Positions 14,653-21,947 of a stretch of DNA of 21,947 nt are shown here, one piece after another. The DNA lies in the NCBI GenBank assembly GCA_011620345.1, contig WOZJ01000064.1:1-21947 (forward strand), given 5' to 3'. A program made the position numbers and the translations under genes. Under the pieces are notes generated by a model that was not told the origin of the DNA, did no database searches, and saw nothing but the letters and a program-made list of their open reading frames with translations. Each line of letters opens with the position of its first letter. Positions within the stretch are counted from its first letter, which is position 1. The stretch is from Nitrospirota bacterium. Its GTDB lineage: Bacteria; UBA2233.

Positions 14653-16230
14653 TTAGACCTCTTTTTTGACTTGCCGGACAATCTCATCTTTCATGGCGCG
14701 TTTCAGGACTTTCCCGGATGGTGACCGGGGAAAATCCTCGACAAAGTAGACTTCTTTTGGGGCTTTGAATGAGGCCAATCGGGTCTTGGCGAACGCGATG
14801 ACCTCGTCTTGGGTAAGGGTTTCGTTTGCCTTGGTCTTGATGATGGCCACGACCTTCTCGACCCAGTAGGGGTCCGCCATGCCAATGACGGCAACCTCGG
14901 CCACTTTGGGGTGAGCAGAGAGCGCCTCCTCGACCTCCTGGCTCGCGACGTTCTCCCCGCCCGACTTGATCATGTCTTTCTTTCGGTCTACGAAGTACAA
15001 GAACCCCTCTTCGTCCTTGAAGCCCATATCACCAGTATGGTGCCAGCCGCCCATGAAGAGCTCTTCTGTGGCCTCCTGATCGCCTAGGTAGCCCGGTGTA
15101 ATGGCCGGACCGCGTGCAACCATCTCACCCACGCCAAAAGGCGGGAGTTCGTTCATCTGTTCGTCTACAACCCTGATCTCTAAGGGCAGGTGAGGAATGC
15201 CGACCGGGTTGGGCGCGCTGAGCTTTGTTTCGAGTATACCCGGCGGCGTGCTCGCACCCAGCGGGATCATCTCGGTCTGCCCCCAGTAGTTGATCCAGAC
15301 GGCACCCGGGATGAGGGCCATCCATTTTTTAAGGACCTCGGTGGGTAGGTATTGAAAGACGAGCAGCGTCTTGAGACTCCTTAAGTCCTTTTCCCCGATG
15401 TCTGGAATTTGCGACAGGGCAATCCAAACGGTGGCGGGCAGGGCCGCGACGCTGACATTGTCCTGCTCGATCGCCCTAAAGATTCCGTCTGGCTCGATCC
15501 AGGAGAGCATGGTGCTCGTCACGCCCGCCGTGATGGCGCTGAAGGCCAAAAAAAGGCCTGCCGAATGGAACAGGGGCAGGCAAAGCAATGGCCTGTCCTC
15601 TTTCGTAATGCCGATGTCGGTTACGGCGGCCAGAAAAGAGGCGTAGTAGTTTAGGTGCGTGTTCATGACCGCCTTAGGAAAAGCGGTGGTGCCCGAGGTA
15701 AAAAGAATCGTAGCAGGGTCTTCGTTCTCGACCAAGCATTCCACGGGGTCATCCAATACGCCTTGAAGCATCGGCTCCATCAGCTCGAACCCCTCGGGGG
15801 CAGGGCCAGAGCCTAGGGCAAACTTATGCCTGATACACGAAAGCGCCTCGCTTCCTAGGTCCAAACTGCCAGAAAGCATGGGGTCGATCACAAGCGCCTT
15901 CACATTGGCCCTTGAAAGCACGTAATCGACCTCTTTTCCCCTTAACAGCGCGTTGATCGGGACAAAAGGCGCCCCTATCCTTGCCAAGCCAAAAAAATGC
16001 GCCAAGAAAGACAGGCTGTTCAAGCCCAAAAAGGCCACGGCATCACCTCTGGCTATGCCTCTATCCAAAAAGAAGCGGGCAACTTTATCGGCTTTGGCAT
16101 CGAGCTCAGCATAAGAGGTGTCGGCCCCCTCAAACCGTACGGCTGCCTTTGCCGGGTACCTCTTGGCCGATCTCCTTAAGCTATCGCCCACGTTGAACCT
16201 GTGAATCAGGTTAAACGCCAAGGAATCCAT
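14653..16230 (-). CDS. Acyl-CoA synthetase (AMP-forming)
   Basis: The product is 525 residues, an ANL-superfamily ligase that activates a carboxylic acid with ATP and joins it to CoA. The core motifs are P-loop TSGTTAFPKA (178-187), INYWGQTEM, HHTGDMGFKDEEG, DRKKDMIKSGGENV and the terminal PSGKVLKR with catalytic Lys507. The P-loop lacks the usual Gly after the second Thr and after Lys, a modest departure. The ATG at 16230 follows GGGGGG at six bases; an upstream frame to 16323 lacks a ribosome site and homology. As first gene of the operon it probably makes the CoA ester that the hydratase and carboxylase act on. Chain shape or length is unknown. Confidence 0.93.
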   Translation of the reverse strand: MDSLAFNLIHRFNVGDSLRRSAKRYPAKAAVRFEGADTSYAELDAKADKVARFFLDRGIARGDAVAFLGLNSLSFLAHFFGLARIGAPFVPINALLRGKEVDYVLSRANVKALVIDPMLSGSLDLGSEALSCIRHKFALGSGPAPEGFELMEPMLQGVLDDPVECLVENEDPATILFTSGTTAFPKAVMNTHLNYYASFLAAVTDIGITKEDRPLLCLPLFHSAGLFLAFSAITAGVTSTMLSWIEPDGIFRAIEQDNVSVAALPATVWIALSQIPDIGEKDLRSLKTLLVFQYLPTEVLKKWMALIPGAVWINYWGQTEMIPLGASTPPGILETKLSAPNPVGIPHLPLEIRVVDEQMNELPPFGVGEMVARGPAITPGYLGDQEATEELFMGGWHHTGDMGFKDEEGFLYFVDRKKDMIKSGGENVASQEVEEALSAHPKVAEVAVIGMADPYWVEKVVAIIKTKANETLTQDEVIAFAKTRLASFKAPKEVYFVEDFPRSPSGKVLKRAMKDEIVRQVKKEV

Positions 16231-16339
16231 AAAAAGCCCCCCAACACTTATTGTCTGCCCTTCAAAATCGCCAAAAATCCGTGAAGAGATAAAGAATGAC
16301 TGCGGGATAAAACTCCTAAGCATAAAGAAGCCATGAATT

Positions 16340-16402
16340 ATTTTGATAGCATCTGCATAACTATCGTAGAAATATAGGTTATATAATATTATTTATCATT
16401 TC
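16340..16402. promoter_or_regulatory. AT-rich promoter-like patch between divergent ligases
   Basis: The 577-bp gap between the two divergent ligase genes (16231-16807) holds a strongly A/T-rich patch. TATAAT occurs at 16382-16387 on the plus strand. On the minus strand TTGAAA is followed 15 bp later by TATAAC, a slightly short spacing. Either could be a sigma-70-like promoter, but neither pair is ideal. The rest of the gap contains one short orphan frame and no clear terminator. Confidence 0.35.
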
Positions 16403-16446
16403 AAGACTGCGTTTGGGTTATTGCCCGCTGTTTTCAAAAAGCCCGT

Positions 16447-16566
16447 CTACGCGGCAGTCACAGCTAGAATTGCTTGGGCGGATTCAGGGCCTAAAAAATG
16501 TGCGATGTTGAACAACAGTATCGCAAAGCCCGGCCATTTTTCAAGGGTCTTGAGATAATCATGTTC
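16447..16566 (-). pseudogene. Orphan C-terminal coding remnant
   Basis: A 39-codon minus-strand frame ends in TAG at 16447-16449 and is closed upstream by TAA at 16567-16569. Its translation is strikingly protein-like: YLKTLEKWPGFAILLFNIAH followed by a small Ala/Ile-rich helix ending in AVTAA. No start codon with a ribosome site lies upstream, so it is most likely the truncated end of a lost gene. I do not recognise the family. Chance cannot be excluded at this length. Confidence 0.3.
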
Positions 16567-16807
16567 TTAGTTGTAAGCTGAAAGCAGATTTAATATTCAC
16601 GCGGGTTGAAAGAGGGAAAACCTTGAGTATACCGATGTTAAGCTTTTCCTTCGAGGATGTATCAAACATGAATCCAAACAGGCCCGAATGAAAAGGAGCG
16701 CCGCTCATGCAGGCGATTGGCATGCTTCTTGAGCGACTGGCCCCCAAATCTTCGCAATGATCAACCCACAGGTATAGAAGCGGTCCTACCCAAAAGGAGG
16801 CAAGAAG

Positions 16808-18655
16808 ATGCAAGCAAAACCCATGGCCGAGATCAGAAGAATACTGAAGGGCGTTGCCCATCAAGACCCGGAGCATAGCGTACTCAAGGTGTTCAAGGCC
16901 CAATGGGGACGGCTGAACACGGTCAGGATCCTTTGGAAGGCGCTCGCTACGGGCGGTCTTGTACACAACATGAAAGAGCTCCGTCAAGGACGGGTAGGAA
17001 GGATCAGCGCACAGCTTTTTCTGGCCATATGGGGGACATTACGCAACCGTGAGGCGATTGTCGCCGCCAACAAGCGCTTGAGTTACCCCCAGATGCGCAA
17101 GCGGGTGCTCAGGCTGGCCAACGCGCTCGTTTCGATGGGAGTCCGGCCCAAAGACAGGGTAGGTGTTATGCTCTACAACCAGCCCGAGTTTATCGAGGCA
17201 GTCTATGCATGCGCGCTGATCGGAGCCATTCTTCCCCCCTTGAACTTCCACAGCAGGGGTAAAGAGCTCGCTTCTTTGATCAACCTCAGGAACCCCAAAG
17301 TTCTTATCGTCGACAAGGATTTCTTGGGCGCGATCGAGGCAATACGGGGGGAGACCCCGAGTATCGAGCATGTTATCGTGGCCGGCCAAGATCAAGAAGA
17401 AGGCGACACGCTGGCCTACGAGCGGGTGCTCGAGCGATCTACCGAAAAGACGCCCCCGCTCCACTTCATCTTGCCGCTCAATTACTATACGGGCGGAACG
17501 ACGGGGACACCCAAGAGTTCGAACATCCATGAGAGCATGAGCTACTTACTGAGCGATGAAATCGAGGCGCCCAAGGCCTCGCTCGAGGAGTTCCTAACGC
17601 AAGCCGATAAGGGGGTGCGTTTTCTTTCTTGGTACAAAGCGGACGAGGTCAAAGACCCCGTAACAAAAAACATCCGCTCGCTCATCACCACGCCCCTTTA
17701 CCACGCGGGCACGGCGGTTGGGTTCTCGCCCTGCTTGCTCCTTGGCGGCACGGCCATTCTCATGAAGAAGTTCGACCCGGAAGGCTGGCTTGCGCTTATC
17801 GAGAAAGAGCGGGCAAACTGGGCGTTTGCCGTCCCGACCATCTTTCAAAAAGTGCTCGCCCTGCCGGACGAGATTAAGGGCCGCTACAACTTAAGCTCGA
17901 TGCGCGTCGTTATTTCCTCGGCCGCGCCCTGTCCGCCCGAGGTCAAGAAGGCCATCAACGCCCTCTTCGTGAAGCAGGGCGCAAAAGGCCCTGTCTTCCA
18001 CGAGTACTACGGGAGCTCCGAAGGAGGGCTGTTCACGATTCTTGTCCCAGAAGACTACATCGCCAACGAGCAGCGCTACGCGAGCGTGGGTAAGGCAAGA
18101 GCCGCCGAGGTCATCGTTGTGGACAAGGAAACCGGGCGTCTTCTCGGGCCCTACGAGGAAGGGCTGGTCCTCATCCGCTCGGCGGCCACGATGGCGCTAC
18201 GCTACCTGGGCGACGAGAAGAAGGCTCACGAGAACATACGCGTCGTAAGCGGCAAGGAGTACTACGACGACGGGATCGTCGGGTACTTCGACGAGGACGG
18301 GTTTTTGTATCTCAGCTCACGCGTGAAAGAAATGATCATCACGGGCGGGGTTAATATCTATCCGAACGAAATAGAGAACGCCATCCTCACTCATCCAAGC
18401 GTGCTCGATGCCGCCGTGATCCCCGTTCCGCACGAAACGCTGGGCGAGGTGGCGCAAGCCTGTATCCAGCTCAAACCCGGGCAAGCAGCGAGCAAAGAGC
18501 AGATCCTCGAGCATCTCGAGAAAACGGGACTTTCCGGGTTCAAGCTCCCCCAGGACATCGCAATACTCGATGAGCTCCCGCGCTTCATCGACGGCAAGAT
18601 CAAAAAGCGAATCCTTAGGGAGGCCTACTGGAAGGGGGTCAAGGAAATAGGGTAG
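16808..18655 (+). CDS. AMP-dependent acyl-CoA synthetase, divergent core
   Basis: This 615-residue ANL-superfamily ligase has an N-terminal extension of about 75 residues before the usual fold. The P-loop is TGGTTGTPKSS (228-238), followed by EYYGSSEGG, SRVKEMIITGGVNIYPNEIE and the terminal LPRFIDGKIKKR with catalytic Lys597. The TGD motif that normally holds the ATP ribose is replaced: the aligned stretch reads YDDGIVGYFDEDG (486 onward), leaving Ile where Asp is expected, although Asp487 and Asp488 are close. About 35 residues with KASLEEFLTQADKG are inserted after the P-loop. A strong AGGAGG precedes the ATG. It is divergent from the other ligase and probably acts on a different acid; activity should not be assumed. 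Confidence 0.9.
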   Translation: MQAKPMAEIRRILKGVAHQDPEHSVLKVFKAQWGRLNTVRILWKALATGGLVHNMKELRQGRVGRISAQLFLAIWGTLRNREAIVAANKRLSYPQMRKRVLRLANALVSMGVRPKDRVGVMLYNQPEFIEAVYACALIGAILPPLNFHSRGKELASLINLRNPKVLIVDKDFLGAIEAIRGETPSIEHVIVAGQDQEEGDTLAYERVLERSTEKTPPLHFILPLNYYTGGTTGTPKSSNIHESMSYLLSDEIEAPKASLEEFLTQADKGVRFLSWYKADEVKDPVTKNIRSLITTPLYHAGTAVGFSPCLLLGGTAILMKKFDPEGWLALIEKERANWAFAVPTIFQKVLALPDEIKGRYNLSSMRVVISSAAPCPPEVKKAINALFVKQGAKGPVFHEYYGSSEGGLFTILVPEDYIANEQRYASVGKARAAEVIVVDKETGRLLGPYEEGLVLIRSAATMALRYLGDEKKAHENIRVVSGKEYYDDGIVGYFDEDGFLYLSSRVKEMIITGGVNIYPNEIENAILTHPSVLDAAVIPVPHETLGEVAQACIQLKPGQAASKEQILEHLEKTGLSGFKLPQDIAILDELPRFIDGKIKKRILREAYWKGVKEIG

Positions 18656-18662
18656 ACGAAGT

Positions 18663-18774
18663 ATCGCCTTCCTAAGCGTACATCCCGATAGGCGGGAGGT
18701 GTTTATCACGCCTATCGCACACCTCAACAAGCCCGCCAATTGACCTGCCGAGCGTTCACTTTTTTCTTTTTTTT
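18663..18774 (+). ncRNA. Bistable hairpin region with T tract
   Basis: Two mutually exclusive foldings are visible in the RNA downstream of the ligase gene. In one, CGATAGGCG (18686-18694) pairs perfectly with CGCCTATCG (18709-18717). In the other, GGCGGGAGGTGT (18691-18702) pairs with ACACCT (18719-18724) and CCCGCC (18732-18737) around a seven-base bulge. CGATA can also pair with an upstream TATCG (18663-18667). A T-rich tract at 18760-18774 follows. It could be a terminator for the ligase gene or a leader switch for the ThDP gene at 18906. It matches no riboswitch class I know. The remaining sequence to 18905 shows nothing else. Confidence 0.4.
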
Positions 18775-18905
18775 CGTTCCTTACGCGTATTTCACGTAAC
18801 TCGGACGAAAGGATGGTGCCTAAGGGCCAAAAGCCCCTCGTTTGACCACTCCGCAGAATGGCGCAAAAATACAAAGGTAGGGAAGCAACGACACGGAGGG
18901 CCGGC

Positions 18906-20570
18906 ATGTCGGATAAGACGGGCGGGCAGTTGGCGGTGGAATCGCTCAAGGCTTTAGGGGTAAGGCGCGTTTTTTGTGTACCGGGCGAGAGTTTTTTGCC
19001 GATCCTCGACGCACTTTACGACAGCCCAGAAATCGAGCCCATCGTCTGCCGGCAAGAAGGCGGCGCGGCGTACATGGCAGAGGCGCACGGGAAATTGACC
19101 GGAGAGCCGGGTGTATGCCTCGTTTCCAGGGGGCCTGGCGCCACCAACGCCAGCATCGGCGTGCATGCGGCGTTTTTTGACGCCACGCCCATGGTGCTGC
19201 TTGTGGGACAAGTAAGACAGGACACGCTCGGCCGCGAGGCCTTCCAGGAGATGGATTTTGGACGCTTCTTCGCCCCAATCGCCAAAACGATCGAGACCCT
19301 CCACGACCCCGCGCGAATTCCGGAGGCGCTCTTTCGGGCGTTTTCCATCGCACGCGCCCCGCGTCCGGGGCCTGTCGTGCTCGTCCTCCCAGAAGACGTG
19401 CTCCGTATGAGAGCAGGCGGTCCAATTTTTCCCCAAGCAAAGCAAAGCGAGGCTTGGCCTTCTAAAGAAGACCTCAACACGCTCATGGGCCTTCTTTCTG
19501 CGGCCAAAAAGCCGCTTGTCGTGCTCGGCGGAAGCGGATGGACAGAAGAAGGCCGAGACGCTATCGAGCATTTTGCCGAGGCAAACGGCCTGCCCGTGAC
19601 CACGTCTTTTGTCCGGCAAAGCCTGTTTGACAACACGCATCCTGACTACGTCGGCCCTTTGGGGGTGTGGGCAGATCCGAGGCTAAAAAATGCCCTCAAG
19701 GAAGCCGACCTGGTTCTCGCCTTAGGGACAAGACTAGGCGATGCCACAACGGACACATACCAATTGCTCAAGCCCCAAAATACCGCACGCACGCTCGTTC
19801 ATGTCTACCCGGACGCAAAAGAGTTGGGCAAGGTCTGGCCTTTTCGCCTCGGCATACCGGCCGGGCCAAACGCCACGGCAGCCGCGCTCGCAGGCCTTCC
19901 GGCGGTTCCTGCAAGGCCTTGGGAGGGATGGTGTAAGGAGTTAAGAAAACAGTATTTAGAAGACATCCAGCCGCCTCCCATGCCAGGACGCCTGAACCTT
20001 GCCGAAGCGATCAAAACCTTGCAGGCCACGCTCGAGCCCGATGCGATCCTTGCGATTGGGGCGGGCAACTTCATGGGCTGGCCCATTCGTTTCTACCAAT
20101 ACCAAAAGCCCCATACCCAGCTTTCCTTGACGGTGGGGGCAATGGGATATTCTGTCCCGGCTGCCGTAGCGGCCAAGCTCTGCTATCCCAAAAGGCAGGT
20201 CGTGGCGTTCGCGGGCGATGGGTGCTTTCTGATGAACGGGCAAGAGTTGGCGACGGCAAAGCGCCACGGGCTCAAGATCGTTTTTTTCGTGGTCAACAAC
20301 GGGATGTACGGGACGATCCGCATGCACCAAGAACGCCACTACCCAGGCCGGGTGATCGCAACCGATTTGACCAACCCGGATTTCGCCCGTCTGGCCCAGG
20401 CCTACGGCGCGCTCGGGTTCCGCGTTGGAAGGACGGAGGAGTTCGCCCCAGCCTTGGAATGCGCGCTTTCGACGAACGGCCCTGCGCTCATCGAGCTCAT
20501 GCTCGAGCCAGAAGCCATCAGCACGCGAGAAACGCTCAAGGGAGGCAGCATGCCCTACTCTTTGGCATGA
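18906..20570 (+). CDS. ThDP-dependent enzyme, acetolactate-synthase-like
   Basis: The product is 554 residues with the three-domain layout of acetolactate synthases, 2-oxoacid decarboxylases and related thiamine-diphosphate enzymes. The cofactor-activating glutamate is Glu51 in CRQEGGAAYMAE, SRGPGATNA follows, and the ThDP/magnesium motif runs from GDG (437-439) to NN (464-465). The ATG at 18906 follows GGAGG; the ATG at 18858 has no ribosome site. No regulatory small subunit or ilvC lies nearby and general family landmarks do not fix the reaction, so a biosynthetic acetolactate synthase is unlikely. Decarboxylase, carboligase or oxalyl-CoA-decarboxylase-like chemistry are all possible. The upstream hairpin region may control it. 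An MDR reductase follows 174 bp later. Confidence 0.88.
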   Translation: MSDKTGGQLAVESLKALGVRRVFCVPGESFLPILDALYDSPEIEPIVCRQEGGAAYMAEAHGKLTGEPGVCLVSRGPGATNASIGVHAAFFDATPMVLLVGQVRQDTLGREAFQEMDFGRFFAPIAKTIETLHDPARIPEALFRAFSIARAPRPGPVVLVLPEDVLRMRAGGPIFPQAKQSEAWPSKEDLNTLMGLLSAAKKPLVVLGGSGWTEEGRDAIEHFAEANGLPVTTSFVRQSLFDNTHPDYVGPLGVWADPRLKNALKEADLVLALGTRLGDATTDTYQLLKPQNTARTLVHVYPDAKELGKVWPFRLGIPAGPNATAAALAGLPAVPARPWEGWCKELRKQYLEDIQPPPMPGRLNLAEAIKTLQATLEPDAILAIGAGNFMGWPIRFYQYQKPHTQLSLTVGAMGYSVPAAVAAKLCYPKRQVVAFAGDGCFLMNGQELATAKRHGLKIVFFVVNNGMYGTIRMHQERHYPGRVIATDLTNPDFARLAQAYGALGFRVGRTEEFAPALECALSTNGPALIELMLEPEAISTRETLKGGSMPYSLA

Positions 20571-20744
20571 AGATCAACACCCATGCTCTAGCCTTTTTGG
20601 GATCGCACCGCTCCATGTAAGATAAGAAGGAGTGACCCAGACCTTCAATAAGAAAGCGCCACCGGGGCAAACCTAGGAAGGAAGCGTTTGATTCCATAAG
20701 GTTCTAAATGACGATCGCTAACGAACTGTCCAAAGGAGAGAGCA

Positions 20745-21752
20745 ATGCCCATCCAATCCAAGGAAATCCGTCTCAAGGCATACCCTAAGGGGTATCCGAA
20801 CGAGGAAGATTTCGAGCTCACGACCCTAGAACTCCCAGAGCCAAAAAAGGGGGAGGTGCTCATCAAGAACCTCTATATGAGCGTCGATCCCTACATGCGG
20901 GGCAGGATGACGCCAAGAAAGAGCTACGTCCCTCCGTTCGAGGTGGGCAAGGCAATGGAGGGCGCAGCCGTGGGGGTCGTCCTCAAGAGCCTTAACCCGG
21001 GGTTGAAAGAGGGTGAGCATGTCGTTAGCATGCTCGGGTTTCGGGAATACTTTCTCTCGGATGGCTCCGGCCTTCTGAAGGTCGACCCCAACCTCGCCCC
21101 GATCGAGGCTTACTTGGGTGTACTCGGAATGACAGGGCTCACGGCCTACGTAGGGCTCAAGCGCGTGGCAGAGTTGAAAGAAAACGAGCGCGTGCTCGTC
21201 TCGGCGGCCTCCGGCGCCGTCGGCTCCATCGCCTGCCAGATCGCCAAAATCATGGGCTGTACCGTCGTCGGCACGGCGAGCTCGGATGAAAAATGCGCAT
21301 GGCTCTTGAACGAGCTCAAGATCGACAAGGCGATAAACTACAAAAAGGCCCAAAACCTGCCCCATTCCTTTGCCGAAGCGCTGCCCGAAGGGATCGACGT
21401 TTACTTTGAAAACGTTGGCGATGTCTTCTTGGAGGCCGCGCTCGAGAATATGCGCGATTTTGGCAGGGTTGTACTCTGCGGCATGATCGCCCTCTACAAC
21501 CTTGAGGACCCCAAACCAGGCCCTTCCAACCTCTTTCTGGCCATAACAAAAAGGCTTAGGCTCCAGGGCTTTATCGTCTCCGACAACCTCGACATGCGCG
21601 AGGCCTTCCTTGCCGACATGACCCGCTGGATCCAAGAGGACCGCATCGTCTGGCGTGAGACCGTTTTTGGGGGCATCGAGAACGCACCGAAGGCCTTCCT
21701 TGGCCTGTTCGATAGCGAGAACATAGGTAAGATGCTCGTCAAGCTCGCCTAA
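20745..21752 (+). CDS. NADP-dependent MDR oxidoreductase (CurA/PTGR-like)
   Basis: This 335-residue zinc-free medium-chain dehydrogenase/reductase belongs to the group containing leukotriene/prostaglandin reductases, YfmJ and CurA, which reduce the double bond of alpha,beta-unsaturated ketones and aldehydes with NADPH. SVDPYMRGRM (46-55), GMTGLTAYVGL (about 128-138), the Rossmann loop AASGAVGS (154-161), YFENVGD and GMIALYN are all characteristic. Zinc-binding cysteines of alcohol dehydrogenases are absent. The ATG follows AAAGGAGA at a good distance. It may be read with the ThDP gene, although the 174-bp gap leaves room for a separate promoter. A strong hairpin follows it. Substrate is not predictable. 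Confidence 0.93.
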   Translation: MPIQSKEIRLKAYPKGYPNEEDFELTTLELPEPKKGEVLIKNLYMSVDPYMRGRMTPRKSYVPPFEVGKAMEGAAVGVVLKSLNPGLKEGEHVVSMLGFREYFLSDGSGLLKVDPNLAPIEAYLGVLGMTGLTAYVGLKRVAELKENERVLVSAASGAVGSIACQIAKIMGCTVVGTASSDEKCAWLLNELKIDKAINYKKAQNLPHSFAEALPEGIDVYFENVGDVFLEAALENMRDFGRVVLCGMIALYNLEDPKPGPSNLFLAITKRLRLQGFIVSDNLDMREAFLADMTRWIQEDRIVWRETVFGGIENAPKAFLGLFDSENIGKMLVKLA

Positions 21753-21777
21753 AGGTTTTATTTAGAAACAAAATCGG

Positions 21778-21806
21778 CCCCCCTCAGTCCATAGGCTGAA
21801 GGGGGG
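21778..21806. terminator. GC-rich hairpin after the MDR gene
   Basis: CCCCCCTCAG (21778-21787) pairs with CTGAAGGGGGG (21796-21806) with a single bulged A and an eight-base loop. On the plus strand no T run follows. On the minus strand the stem is followed by a GATTTTGTTT run, so it may terminate the minus-strand gene ending at 21849, or act from both sides. Confidence 0.5.
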
Positions 21807-21848
21807 AACTGGCCTCAAGAGGGCGCTGCTCCTGGACTGACGAGGGAA

Positions 21849-21947
21849 TTAATACCTTAGGCGCTCGACCAAGCCTTCCCAGGCTTGGAGCATATCTTTC
21901 AACGGGTGCCGTGAATTTGGTGATATGAACAGCATTTTTCTTGTCAT
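21849..21947 (-). CDS. 3' end of a minus-strand gene running off the right edge
   Basis: A minus-strand frame of 32 codons, open to the window edge, ends in TAA at 21849-21851. The translation (with SPNSRHPLKDMLQAWEGLVE) looks like a genuine C-terminus. It is convergent with the MDR gene, with a hairpin between them. An ATG coincides with the edge by chance or design. There are too few residues for a family call. Confidence 0.4.
   Translation of the reverse strand: MTRKMLFISPNSRHPLKDMLQAWEGLVERLRY

Noticed and set aside
16559-16987. Minus-strand open frame of 142 codons overlapping the start of the second ligase
   Set aside because: Most of it is antisense to a clear ligase gene with a strong ribosome site, and the translation has no domain signal.
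18686-18725. H-type pseudoknot from CGATAGGCG/CGCCTATCG and GAGGTGT/ACACCTC
   Set aside because: The strand order fits a pseudoknot, but only one base would have to cross a nine-base-pair stem, so competing hairpins are more likely.
18663-18737. TPP riboswitch before the ThDP gene
   Set aside because: The conserved CUGAGA and the pyrophosphate-sensor core of the THI box are absent; the gene binds ThDP but does not make it.
20571-20623. 17-codon frame starting in the stop overlap of the ThDP gene
   Set aside because: The ATGA overlap is attractive, but the peptide has no features and no convincing ribosome site.

Overview
The window reads as a dense stretch of chromosome from a bacterium with moderately high GC. 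Most genes begin at clear AGGAGG-like ribosome binding sites, and GTG and TTG starts occur. Two genes from glutathione-linked families (GFA and GST) and a DUF3018/MazF toxin-antitoxin pair point to a Gram-negative, proteobacterium-like host. The many CoA-thioester genes plus a 2[4Fe-4S] ferredoxin would fit a delta-type proteobacterium or Desulfobacterota. This placement is inference; no rRNA or tRNA gene is present to fix it. I see no insertion sequence, CRISPR array or prophage gene.

Layout. (1) 43-584, minus: a type II toxin-antitoxin pair with a palindrome upstream. (2) 915-2131, plus: a GFA-domain zinc protein and a glutathione S-transferase. (3) 2202-6309, plus: a thiolase-like protein overlapping a complete phosphoenolpyruvate carboxylase. 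(4) 6472-8133, minus: an SCP2-domain protein followed by an acyl-CoA dehydrogenase. (5) 8380-10357, plus and divergent from (4): a ferredoxin, a nitroreductase-family flavoprotein and a beta-keto acid cleavage enzyme (DUF849). (6) 10388-16230, minus: an operon transcribed as acyl-CoA ligase, enoyl-CoA hydratase, biotin carrier protein, carboxyltransferase and biotin carboxylase, which together make a three-subunit acyl-CoA carboxylase. (7) 16808-21752, plus: a second acyl-CoA ligase with an unusual core motif, an acetolactate-synthase-like ThDP enzyme and an NADP-dependent enoyl/alkenal reductase of the MDR family. Probable gene ends lie at both edges, and three short decayed or unassigned reading frames lie between genes.

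How the genes may work together. The window is dominated by activation, oxidation, carboxylation, hydration and cleavage of acyl-CoA esters. The combination of acyl-CoA ligase, acyl-CoA dehydrogenase, biotin-dependent carboxylase and enoyl-CoA hydratase has the logic of leucine/isovalerate or acyclic terpenoid acid degradation. The DUF849 enzyme could serve as the carbon-carbon cleaving step, and PEP carboxylase supplies C4 acids. The true substrate cannot be read from the sequence.

The most unusual items are a bistable RNA hairpin region with a T tract before the ThDP gene (18663-18774), loss of the expected TGD motif in the second ligase, a hydratase with only one of its two catalytic glutamates, and a small unassigned frame plus hairpin inside the carboxylase operon. 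No wholly new system is evident.
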